From: Neoscytalidium dimidiatum
Taxonomy: Eukaryota > Ascomycota > Dothideomycetes > Botryosphaeriales > Botryosphaeriaceae
Direction of reading: 5' to 3'
Assembly: GCA_037367355.1 (NCBI GenBank)
Contig: CM074696.1
Coordinates: forward strand, 2,666,001 to 2,730,000
Length of the DNA stretch: 64,000 nt
Shown: positions 46,718 through 58,100 of the stretch, in pieces
Layout of the letters: every line of letters begins with the position of its first letter
Numbering within the stretch: position 1 is the stretch's first letter
Notes under the pieces: generated by a model
What the model was told of the DNA's origin: nothing
The model's database searches: none
What the model saw: the letters and a program-made list of their open reading frames with translations, nothing else
Program-made: the position numbers and the translations under genes

Positions 46718-48554
46718 TCACCGATGCCAGTAGGCGGCTACTGCATCGCCTAACTCTCGCGTCGGCCACTCCAGACACGGGCCCCAGACCGCTGCTCCTT
46801 CTCCCGCTCCCGCTCCCGCCCTGTTCCTCTCCGCCCCGCCGCTTCCCGCCGTCGTCCCTCTCCCTCCGCTCCTCAAGTCTGCCACCACTCCGCTTAGGAG
46901 ATCGACCGTGCCAGACTCTTCATCACAACTCTCTCCTCGGCAAACCTCGTCCACGACGGCCCGAACGACCGTCGTCCCCCATCGACTGATCCACCACAGA
47001 TGTTTGAAGTCCGCCAAACACCTCGCCCAATGGGCTAGCACAACTAACGCGAGCGGATCCCTCTTCTCCAGGGCGCACAGGAACGACTTCGGCAGCGACG
47101 CCGGCCACTCAAGCGCCATGGTATGCAGCCGCGGACGCAGGACCAGACGACGGAAAAGCAGCCGCAGCGCACTGATGGCGGGTAGAAACGTCGAAAGGGG
47201 GTCTTCGCCGTCCCCCTCCGCCGGACTGCCCAATCTCGAGGCGGAGCTGTTAGAATAAGGGGGAGAAGCATCGTGCTCACCAGACGCAGACGAAGACGCA
47301 GCAAAGTTAGCAGCAGCAGCAGCAGCAGCAGCAGCAGCTCCCGCCGTCGCCCTCTCAATCACGCGATCCACCACCTTCCCCAACGACTCCTCCACCTCCG
47401 GCGCGTCCGCCCCGTCCCCGAGCTCCTCGCCCGCTCGCACCCGCTCCCGCACGTACGCCCCGATCGCGCTGTCATCACCGCCCGCCTCCCACGCGCGCTT
47501 GTACAGCGCCAGCGTCCCGCAGAAGAGCCGGATGACCTGGCGCGCCTGGTCGAGCACGTCCTCGCCGGGCGCGGGCGGGAAGGCGAAGGCGCTGGCGAGG
47601 ACGATCGAGCTGCACGTGAGGATGGCGTCGACGTCGCCCCGCGCCCTGGCCCATCCTCCCTTCGTACCACCACCACCACCACCACCACGCCACGTTCTCG
47701 CACCGCTCGACTCCTCCAGCCGCGCCACGGCCGGCCCGAACTCGGCGAGCGCCCGGCTCTGGAACGCGGACGCCAGCGCGACGTGCCGCGCGCGCTGGGC
47801 GGCGGCGTTGGACGGGGCGCCGGACTGCGCGTACAGGATGGAGCGGTGCAGGGCGGCGAGGGTGAGGACGGCGTAGTAGAGGAAGGGGTGCGAGGGCGCG
47901 AGGGCGCGGACGGCGGCGTCCCAGCGCCAGAATTGCTCGGAGGCGTGGTAGGCCGGGTTGATGGTGATGACGACGGTCGTGTAGTGGTGGAAGATTTCGG
48001 TGCTGGTGCTGGTGGCGTCGTCGGCGAGAACGAAGAGGGTGGCATCGGCGGCTGGAGAGGTGGAGGAGGAGGAGGAGGAGGAGAGGAGGTGCGCCGACGC
48101 GATCTGGTTGTTGGCACGGAAGACGAGGCGTTGTTGGTGGGTGTTACGTGGGGTTGGTGTGGGCGGCGGGAGTTGTGCAGCACGGTGCTGCGGATGCGGA
48201 TGCGGATGCGGATGCGGATGCTGTCCCTGAGCGAAGGGGTTGTACTCGGAGAGCAGGTGAGTGTAGGTGCATTTGCGGCCTTTCGACTTGCAGCGCCGGC
48301 ATTGTGGCTGCGTCTCGTCGCACTGTTGTTGCGCAAGCAGAGACATCGGACCACCCGTCAGTACACGGCACAAACACAGGAGCACGGCAGCATCGAATTG
48401 TCTCAGAGCTCAGATCAAGTGTTTGGGGAAGCGAACGGGCCACGGCAAGAGAGACAATTTTTGGAAACGGGAAGCGGGACGGTACCTTGACCCTTCTCTC
48501 CTTGCACTCGCGGCATCCGTGGTGCGAATTCCGATGCGGACGCCGGCTGTACAT
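46718..48554 (-). CDS. Zn2Cys6 transcription factor, 557 aa
   Basis: Two exons on minus: 48,554-48,486 (23 codons) and 48,322-46,718. The 163-nt intron (GTACCG...CAACAG) splits the zinc cluster between Lys23 and Cys24. The spliced cluster is C14-x2-C17-x6-C24-x6-C31-x2-C34-x6-C41, the canonical GAL4 binuclear cluster. The N-terminus MYSRRPHRNSHHGC resembles the sterol-uptake-regulator (Upc2-like) type. A His/Pro-rich repeat (about 55-70, from GGATGC repeats in DNA) follows, then an alpha-helical fungal-specific regulatory region up to the C-terminus. It has a poly-Ala tract (CAG repeat at 47,309-47,338) and Gly/Ala-rich loops. The start was chosen at the Met close to the cluster. An in-frame Met at 48,740 would add 62 residues. 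It is divergently placed from the broken adenylation gene at 50,181, so it could have been a pathway regulator of a lost cluster. Confidence 0.88.
47309..47338. repeat. (CAG)n trinucleotide repeat coding poly-Ala
   Basis: About ten CAG units on plus, read on minus as GCT in the frame of the Zn2Cys6 regulator, giving a run of alanines flanked by further Ala codons (GCC/GCG). Length is likely to vary between strains. Confidence 0.85.
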
Positions 48555-50180
48555 GTTGCCTGCAGTTGCGGTCGGCTTTTTCCAATGACGCAAGTGGATA
48601 TCAGGCCCGATTGAGTGCTGCGAGGCGCCTTTGCCGCAGCTACCGCCTTGCCCCGCGATTGGCGAATCGGAGGCGTCTGTGGGTGACGAGCCGCTCCCAG
48701 AGCAATGATTGACGAGAGAACGGAGGTGAGTGGGCGGCAAAAAGTGTGCCGAGCGGAGCTGCTATTGCAGTGCTATTGCAGGTAGACGTATGACCGCGGC
48801 CGGAGATCGTCGAAGGCGGCGCTGAAGGTGTGCAGTTGGGATGGTGGATGACCTCTCTACTGCTGCCTGCGGCGTGACGTTCCTTTTCGCACGTCGGCGA
48901 AGGACGGCGAGCACTCGGGTGCGGATGTCAAGCCGGGAGGGGCAATGCTCTCCGATCTGGCGCTTGTCCTGTTTCAGCTCGGCTGCCTTTTGTGCTGCCG
49001 TCATTTACTGGGGGCCAGAATCTCCAAGTCCGTCCCAACGACACTCTTCTCAACTGCCTGCCTGCCTGCCAACCCTCTCTCCTCCCCACCATCCTCGGAT
49101 CGGCAGCTCGTAAGGCCTTCCACTGCATATCGCATGCCGTGTCTCCCGTCATGAATGCATCCGCACGTGCAGGGCGCGCTCCCGCACCCGGTACCCCTTA
49201 GACACCGCAGTGGATCTTGCGCACTTCGTATAGACCGACGCCGAAGGTCCATGCGACCTGCAGAACAGACGAGTCGGAAGATTCTCCGTGCATCGCTTTT
49301 CCGAGGCCTGCAGCCCAGTTTTTCGGTGCCGAGTGGGCCGTCAGGGACAACCTCTCAGCCAAGGTTGGATTTCACCGTCCGCCTGCATCCATTTTTACCT
49401 TAGTCGTGTGATTCCATACTATCTTTAAGTCTTTGTCTGAGTCAGCTGTTATTTCAAATTCTGTTTAATTTTCGTCCCGCTCTCGCTTGTTGCTGTAGCT
49501 CTTCAACTCCTCCCTCTGCTTGATGTGGACTCCAGCCCACTCAAACAGCGAGCCTTGCTTCGCACCCGCCGCCGCTCACACTCATGGACCCCGGTCACCA
49601 ACAAACTTTTACAAGATTTGAGAAGCATTCCACCTGTACAAGGGACGTTAGGAGGAGTAAGCGCTATGAAAGAAAATCTCCTAAATCGAGGAGCTTCCAT
49701 GAAGATCTTTGCTCTCAACCTCACCTAAGCATGACGGTACTCCCGGATGACATGAAAATATGGCACCGATGAACGCGGGAGCTCTTGATCGTGCCGTCCA
49801 CTGGCCTCAACACCAGGGCCATGCGTAGTAGTTCATATGCACGCCGTCAGCTACGATGCGTCTGATAAGCGCTGCAGAATTTGTCAAAACCAGGACGCAG
49901 ACATTCTCTGACGGAGTCAAAGTTTTGAGAAGTGGGGTTAGGCGTGTTGAACGTCCTATTTTCTAGGCCTATTGAGCTTCTCTGCTCATTTCTACTTAAC
50001 GTTAAAACTTTTAAAAGCCGGCGAAGAACGGAGATGCTTCTTTTTAGAGACCTCATGAGCTTATTCCAACTCAACGTTCAGTCGAAAGTCTTGGGAAAAC
50101 TATTTTTTTTTATATCGTTAGTGAAAGCGTTTTGTCCACAATTTACTCTTCATAGTCCAGTACAAGTGTTCGCTCCAACG
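48555..50180. other. Divergent intergenic region, 1.6 kb
   Basis: Shared upstream region of the Zn2Cys6 gene (minus) and the broken adenylation gene (plus). Short tandem TGCC repeats near 49,055-49,070. No convincing ORF or TATA box. A T-run lies at about 50,103-50,112, 70 bp before the adenylation start. Confidence 0.45.
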
Positions 50181-51450
50181 ATGTCTCGCGACAACAGAGT
50201 ATGTGTGCCTTCTCCAGCAAGTTATGGCCGCCGGCTCATTGCTACTACCATCGATGACATCGCCAGCGACTCACCAACACGCACCTATGCCTCCGTTCCC
50301 GTCTCCGATGCGGACCTCTCCCTCGGCTTCCGCGACATTGGCTATGCTCGGCTGGCCGCCGCTGTGGACCGCACGGCATACTGGCTGGACGAACATCTCC
50401 CAGCCTCACGAAACCCGTCTGCTTCTTCCTCGTCTGCATACTCGCCGTCACCTCATTCATCGTCATTACCAAGTCCGGAGAGATATGAAAATCTTACGGA
50501 CAGCACCGCCATACAGACCTTCGCATACTATGGGCCTCGCGACCTCCGCTACATTGCCTTCATCGTCGCAGCAATCAAGACCGGTCGCCGGCTCCTACTT
50601 ACTAGCATCATGGGCTCACTTGAAGCGCAAGTCCACATCGCCAGAGCAGCCGATTGCCACATCTTCCTCTTCGCGACAGGTGGTGCAGACGTGCTGCCTT
50701 CACACGTGCGGCAGATTCCCAGCCACGTCGACAGCAGCATTAACCTCACGGTACCCTCTTTCGAAGACCTCTTCTTCCCGACCAACGAAGGGGAGGATCG
50801 GCGTCCCTACCTTTACGAGAGAACTTGGGACGAGGCCAAGGACGACGAGATCGCCATCTACCACACCTCGGGCAGCTCCGGGTTCCCAAAACTGGTGGTG
50901 CACACGAACGCGATGCTGGCGCGGCTGGACACATGGAATCTGCTGGAAGACGTTGATGGGATGACGACGAGCGGGGAGTACTACGCGGACAAGCGGATGT
51001 GGGTCGGGATGCCCATCTTCCATGTGAGTTGTCTCCCTCAATCGAGCCGCTGCTGCCTCTTTCCCAGAGAGAAGAATCCACCTCCTCACCAAAGAAAACG
51101 CCACGCACTAACAGACCCGAATCCAGCTCGCCCGGCACCCTCCTCTCCCTCACAGCCGCCCTCTTCCTGCGCACCACCCGACCCTCACCCCGCCCGCCCT
51201 CCTCCCCAGCCCCTCCCTCACAGCCGCCGTCCGCCCCCACGTCGACGGCATCCTCGCGCCCCCGGCCCTCCTCGAAGACCTCGTCCGCCGCCCGCACCTG
51301 CACGCCGCGCTCCTCGCGCCCTCTGCGCCATCGTCTTCGGCGGCGCCCCGCTCTCGCGCGCGGCCGGCGCCTTCCTCGCCCCCGCTCGGCTCGCTGCGCA
51401 CCTGCGTCGGCAGCACCGAGGGCGGCTTCTGGTCTATTATTTGGACAGAG
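50181..51450 (+). pseudogene. Truncated, frameshifted NRPS-like adenylation (AMP-binding) gene
   Basis: An intact first exon (50,181-51,023, 281 codons) starts MSRDNRVCVPSPASYG and carries the adenylation domain up to core motif A3 (YHTSGSSGFPK, 227-237) and MPIFH (A4), ending at a GTGAGT donor. After it the reading frame changes repeatedly: GTLLSLTAALFLRTT in one frame (from 51,134), TLTPPALL through VRRPHLHAALLAP in the next (51,181-51,320), LCAIVFGGAPLSRAAG in the third (51,321-51,384), and LGSLRTCVGSTEGGFWS (A5-like) from 51,385. Homology then stops near 51,450. The rest of the adenylation domain and any thiolation, reductase or other domain are missing. Family members activate an aryl or amino acid as AMP ester. 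This one can no longer do so. Confidence 0.82.
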
Positions 51451-52153
51451 CTCTGTTGGTCTGCCCCATGGCGGGGATCAATGCTGTTAAGTAGGCTATG
51501 CAGCACGACTGGAGCTGTGCTAAACTACGTTATACCAGCATTTCTTTGTAAGTGGCAGCCTTGCCTCACCTTTTCATCAACACAACACAGGTTTCCACGC
51601 TTTTCTTTATCATATCTGTCCCTCTCAGATCACAGACAGCCTTGTTCGCTACATTCCGTTCCCGTCCCATTTGGCCAGAGCGTCGATCTCATTCGGTTTT
51701 GGCGTAGGCGACTTCGTTGCGGTCAGAGAGCTCTGCTGAAAGCTCTACCGGCAAATTTTACAAATCGCGCGAGATGCCCTAGCCGAAATGCAAAATCCTA
51801 AAAGAGAACCAGGGGAATGCATCTCACAATCAAAGCACTAATCGAAGATAGCAAAGATCCAGGGTCGATTCTCGACGTACAATCTGGACCCGATCGTCTC
51901 AGCCTCGCCTGCGACATACTAGTATCCGAACTAGAGTCTGATCGATCCTACCACAATGTCTACGTATGTTTGATCTTTTCAACCGCCGTCAACATGTCAG
52001 ACAACGCACATTTCATAAATAGCACATGCAGAGGTGAAGGTAACATCAAGGAGAGGGTGAGACCCGTACCTCCATTGAATTCTTATGCTCTCATACTGTA
52101 GAGCAAGAAAGTCACTGTAGACTACCTATCCTTCGTCCCCCTACGAGTCAACT
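51451..52153. other. Intergenic, nothing recognised
   Basis: Spacer between the broken adenylation gene and the 3' end of the giant gene. A 94-codon open frame at 51,817-52,101 has no domain. The remainder of the adenylation gene is not found here. Confidence 0.45.
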
Positions 52154-55100
52154 TCAACCATCGAAGTCATCACCACCATCGGAGCCATCACTACCTACGA
52201 TCCCATCACCGTCCACCTCCGCGCTACCACTCCATTCCTCACTTCTCTCAAACTTCTCCTCCGCGTCCTGCCACTTCTCATCTTCCGCATCGTGCCACAA
52301 ATCGCCCTCATCAACGCCATCGAACTCGCCCTCATCGTCGTCATCATCATCCTCATCCTCCGCTATTGCCGTAGGGTTGCCGGGTGCGACCGCCGCTGGC
52401 GCGGCACATTGCTCGCGTTGCTGCTCCTCAGCACCCACTGCCTTGGCGAAGAACGGATGGTCGCGGTTGAGCGCCTTCCCATGGCAGACGTAGCCCATCG
52501 GCGTGTGCGTGAAGTCCGTTCCCCTGCGGCGGACAGCCAGCCATTCCTGCAGGAAGGTGAGGGGCTTGGCGGTGAAGCCGACGGCAGCCTGATTCTTCTT
52601 GATCGGCTTCTGGCATTCGTGGTCAGCAACGGTGGCCGTGATGTGCTCGTTGTGGTCAGTGCTAGCGCCGGAAGCCGCGTCGTGGTCGTGGGGAGCACCG
52701 GCGGCCTCCATGTCAAACCCATCATCACACTCGCGCTGGCCGAGGTACCTCGTCATGCTGGGATACTCGTCGAATTCGAAATACAGTCGGCCGGCGAAGA
52801 GGCCTAGTTCCGCCTTCAACCAGTCGGGCGCCTTCCAGCCGGTAGGCAGGTCCGGTATGGCGAGATACGTAAGGTCGTTAAAATGCAGCATCTTGCGGGT
52901 GACCGGCGCAGCGTAGGTGAGAAGGTGGGTGGCAGGTTTCTTAGGCTTCCTCACGAGTGGTATCAAGAGCTCCGCCTCTTCAGGAACCACGATCAAAGCG
53001 CTGTCCGTCTCCATACTCCATAGAACCCAGTTCACCTGGCGCAGGAAATTATCGTTCGCACGCAACAGCTTGATCGTCCTCAGGAACTCCTTGGAAACGA
53101 ACAACTTCGACTGTATGACCCCCTTGTTGATCCGATACTTCCGGCCCAACGCCGTACGACTTAGCGACGCGAACATGTGCTCATAGGCCGCTGAGTTAGA
53201 TGGAAGTCGCCCTGTCTCAGCGAAACGGATTATGTGCTCGTGAAGACCGCCGAGCGCGAGGGGCACGTAGTGAATAGGTTTCTGAACTTCCCGCACGTTC
53301 TCCACCTCGTGAGCCACTTCCCTCTCCTGTTCCACTTCCTGGAGAGCTGACCCATGCACGGCCTTGCCATTATCTTGAAACCCTTTCTTTCGCCTATTGA
53401 GTTCCGTCGTAAACTCCCTAATAAGCGGGGAGAATGTTTGGTTGATCTTTGGGGAATTCGACATGGCTTTCGGCTTATAGAGCTGCTCTAGAGTCTGATG
53501 TTCCGTCTGGCGAAGTTCCTTGAGATACGATTCACGTTGGTTCGCATCGCTTAAGAAAGCTGGGTGTTCGATGAGAGCTTGTGACCTACGGCAGAAGTCC
53601 ATCCCTTGGGAATAATACAGTGGTTGTAGCTCCTCGATTCCGTTACAGGTTTGCTCTACCAGCCAACAGACAACGTCATAGGAACTGAGCGGGCTTCTCC
53701 AGTTCAACTTCTGCAGGTCCAGGATACTTTGATGAACTTCGGGAGTGGCAAAAAAAACCACGGACTGTGTAGTGGCCAATTGGCGTAACCTCATCGCAGC
53801 TATGCTCTTGTTAGCAAACATGCATATCTGAAAGGGACACTAGTCATGACTTACCTTGTACGGTATGGTCCTTGGTTTGACCCAGACCCAAGGTCAGCGC
53901 TCCCGTCGCATATGAAGGCATTTTCAAGTCGGTACCACGGGTGTGTGCCTCATCCAGATACACCAAACATCCAGTCAGATCTTCAGTGAAGGGGCTCGCA
54001 AGAAACGATACTATTTTGCCGTTGCGGTACATGATGTACGGGCTGTTATCTTGGCCGAAGAATAGCGCAGCCTTTGCCTCGTTGTCTACTCGTAGCCACT
54101 CCTTCGCAAGAGTCCGGTTGTCCATCTCCAAAATTTGAGCCCCTGCGTCAATCAGCATGTGGATATTTCTATCTTTGAGCTTGTGGAGGAAAGCAATCTC
54201 CGAGAGTCGCCTTCCTCGACTGTCTGCAACAAGGATATAACGTCGATTCCTTTCTTGCAGTAAATACGTCAACACCTCTGCATTGGTATGAGAGAGTCCA
54301 GGAAGATCATGTTGTTTGATTGTCAAAGGAAGTAGAGTCCTATTGTCGTTTGTTCCACTGAAGCCGGTAGTCAAAGGTTGATGTGAAAAAGATGGTTTGT
54401 CGGAGAATCGAACAGCATTACCAAGTGGGATGTCCCATCCAGACGATTGAAGCTTGAGCTTGAATTGCTTAGCATGCCTCGGAAATACGAAGTGATTGAG
54501 GAAGTGGTCGATAGCAACAATGCTGAAACGAAGGTGCTGCCACAACGCATATAACTGGGCTTCATCATCGACGTTGACTACATCCCATTCCCTCAGAGAA
54601 CCGGGAATGTTCCCACCGCTATGCATCCAACGATCGTACTCACTTCCTGGATCATCCGACTTTTGGACATACTCCAAGCTCTGGCGAAGCTGAGAGATCG
54701 TGAGCCCCTCGTAGTAAAAGGACAGACAAGTGAAGAGGATGGCCACGTCAGGATGTCCCCATTCTGCCTGATCAGACGGGACACCTTTGGCATGGTAAGG
54801 AACTGCAATTGGTTCTCGAAGAGGATGCAGACCGTATTGGACTGACCATCTCTTCTTGAGAGTGAGTATGAGAATCCGATGTACAATCAGACCTCGTAGG
54901 AGATGGAGATTTCGCTTTGCGATTGGATTATCCTCAAAAACAGAGTTAATCCTGCTTAGCATTGACTGACTTATAGTCGCTGCTGTGATGTAGTGTCGAA
55001 TAGCTTGACGTTCGCTATAGGAGCATTCACAAGTGGGGAGTGTTGACGTTTGGCCGCGCATGATGTCGTTTACAAGGCGTGTGATGAGAGCATCCTCTGC

Positions 55101-58100
55101 GTCTTTTCTCAGGAAGAATACTAAAGGAAACCCTCCTGCGGACCTTTTAACAACTTCAATGCTCCTGGGAAAGTCATGATGTAGGTTCCAGAGGTGGTTT
55201 TGAACCAGCTTCAGCAATGCCTCTGCCGTTTCCCAACGTTGAGGGTGACCGTCCACGGCAGTTTGCTGTCCCGAAGGATAAATAAGCTGAGTCCTGACGG
55301 CCAAGGTGAAGTCCGATTCGTCAAGGATATCGCGGCAGACTTTACTCATCCAAGCCTGTGCACCAATCATTGGAGTGGCTTCAGGGATGCGATTGTCCGA
55401 CACTCGTTGCAAGCCGCTAAGCATAAAGGACATGATATGCTCGGGAAGCGCAAGCATGAGTCCTGAAGCATGCATGATGTCCTTGTGAATCTGCCAAAAT
55501 GCTTTAGTTGTCTTGGGGCTGGTAGAAGTTTTCCTGGAGAAGGGAACATGGCGTAGTTCCCGGCCAAGTAATCCGCCCAATCGAGCGTGTAGAAGCTGCG
55601 CAGTTTGTAGAAGCAAAGCTTTGGGGACCACCAGTCGAACCAATCTCTTCGTATTAGCAAGCGAAGCAGCTACCATAGGCATAACGCAAGATGTCTTGCC
55701 TTGGCCCATGTTCATTTGAAGAACTGAGTTGGATCCCGAACTGGGGGAAATTGTAGCAAGCGCAACGTCAACTTGGCTAGGCCGGATAAGAACATTGGCT
55801 TCAATTTCCAGAAGCAACCAGTCAAGGTGTTCTGCCGGTTGCCAGTTCTCATGGCCTGTCTTGGCCTGCTCTTCCTTGAACTTTTTGTCGTCCCTTGTGC
55901 TGGCCGCTTCTGATAGACGTAGGAGTCTTTGAAGCTGGGTGATTGAAAGTGCGTATTCCACGAGAATTTCCTTCAATCCTGTGCCAAAGACTGCAACAGA
56001 TGTGGTCCGCAATTGTTCCAGCAATGTCACTGTAGTAATACAGGGCCAGAGACCACCCACCGTTAACCACTTTGCTCGAGGATCGTCTCGTTCAAGAGCA
56101 TTCATAATCCTTTCCATAAGATCTTTTACCTTGCGCGCCGCCTCAGAAGTTGTTTCCGAAAGTTCATGTTCTGAAATTGGCCTCTGCAGCTGAATTATTG
56201 GATGCTCGAGAGATTTTAGCGCTTCCATGCTTTGCTTTAAATCCTCGGCATACTGCTTCCTGACAGACGATTTGCTTTTGGCGAGAACTGTAACAATAGC
56301 CTCAAGCTCAGTTACTTCCCGATTCACACTACTTACTCGGCTAGAAACTTTGCTCTGCGCAGCTATTGGTGCATTCTCCTTTTCTTTCAACGACGAAGGG
56401 GAGGATAGCGGTATGATGGTCTGCTTGATGGGATAAGCATGTTGACTTAGAGGCTGTAATCTCCTTTCGGGCATAGACTTTCTGAGTAAATCAGTTGTGA
56501 GGAAGGGAACCTCATACCCTCCCTGGCCGGAGAAGTAGGTCTCGGTCGTTCTGCTCCCAAGTTCAGGTACTGTACTATTCCAAGGACTGCGAAAATGGTT
56601 TAAGATTTGTTGGACCTTCTTGGTGTACCGGGCAAGCTCAGTGTTCTGGAATAGGCGAAGCCACTCTGGTTTTATCATTGCGAGAGCTTGCGAGATGTTC
56701 AGCTCAGACGAGACTTCTTTAGTAAAGCCATCCGTCTTTGGTTCCGCGCATGGCCACTGCTTCAAGATGAAATTGGCGAATTCCTTGCACTTTTGTTGAG
56801 CCTTCTCTTCGTACGCTTCCCGAGCAGTCTTGATTTTATGTTTCATCTGCGTAGATAACGCAAACCCGTCGAGATCCTCAGTTTTGTATGGAACGATGCA
56901 CGGTCCCATCAGTCTCACGATAGAGTTCAGAGATGGAACGTCGTTGCGGCGGAAATGAGAATAGGATGGCCACTTCGGAGGATTTAGCTTTTTTAACTGA
57001 TCGGATATGGTGAAAGCGATAAGCGTTCTGATAATGTCCATATTCACATTTGCACGAAATGAGAGAATCCCGAACATGAAGCTAAGGCGGTATCTCTGGC
57101 TGTAGCTTGATGCACGACAGTAGTCAACTAAGGAACCCCATTCGACAGCGAAATTAATATTGAGATGGTCGCTAAGGAGTACTCTGTCGAATAGGTGACC
57201 ATGCCCTTGGATTGTGGGCCATGATTCAAGAATTTCGGCTAGATTCACAGGTGTTGGAAGGTCTGTTGACCACGCTGCTATGAGAGTGACGCTTTCAAAC
57301 ACATTCTCGCGTTCTGAACTTTCCAGAAGCCGGTCCCGGGCTTCGTAGGATAAGTCAGATGATGTAGAAGAACTGGGTGTGTAATTCGCTCGTCGTTCAT
57401 AGAGCTGCCGTTGATTTAGGCCGCGCTGAAGAAGATGGGAATCAAAGTCTCGAAGCTTAGGCTGTATTGACGTCGAGGACGAAAACTGGGCTAATTCTGA
57501 AGACTTCTGTAAGATAGACCTGACCAATGGAAGAAACTCATCACGCTGCATAGTCGTCGTGAAAGAAGGATGCCATTGAATGCGCTGCATGACTTTCAAG
57601 CCCTTCGGATAATATTCCCTGGAAGGTGTCAAACTCGAGATGGAGGCAAGAGATTGCAAAGCATTCCCTTGTAACGGACTCCAGGGCTGGCAAATGCCGG
57701 ACTTCAGGAAATGCAGAGATTCCTCCACCCCGGTTCGCCCCGTCAACGGGTCAGGCAAGACTGCAGAAGTGTACGCATGCAATTGCGCTTTCAGGAAAAG
57801 GAGCGAAGGGTCAGTAGGGCAGTCAAGGCGACCTAGGACTTGGTTGATGGCGTACTTCGCGTAATATCCGTTCGGTTGCGCAAACACAGAAACGTGAAAT
57901 TTATTGCGGCACACGCGGAGAGGGCCCATGGGAACGATCACGCTACGATTGGGGATAATCTTTACGTCGCGTAGAACGATTTTGCTCGTAAGTCCATACC
58001 AAGTTCCAGCATCTTGGTCTGGGTCGACTTCGGCCTTTAGTTCCTTACACCAAAGATGACACTCCTTGTTAACGTGAAAACTTAGTTCCAGACGTCTCAA

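Noticed and set aside
45608..46753. 381-codon plus-strand open frame
   Set aside because: Patchy composition, no domain, no start context. It overlaps the 3' end of the Zn2Cys6 gene on the other strand and lies in GC-rich DNA where long chance frames are common.
47273..48490. 405-codon plus-strand open frame
   Set aside because: It lies fully antisense to the coding exon of the Zn2Cys6 regulator and has Arg/Gly/Glu-rich shadow composition.
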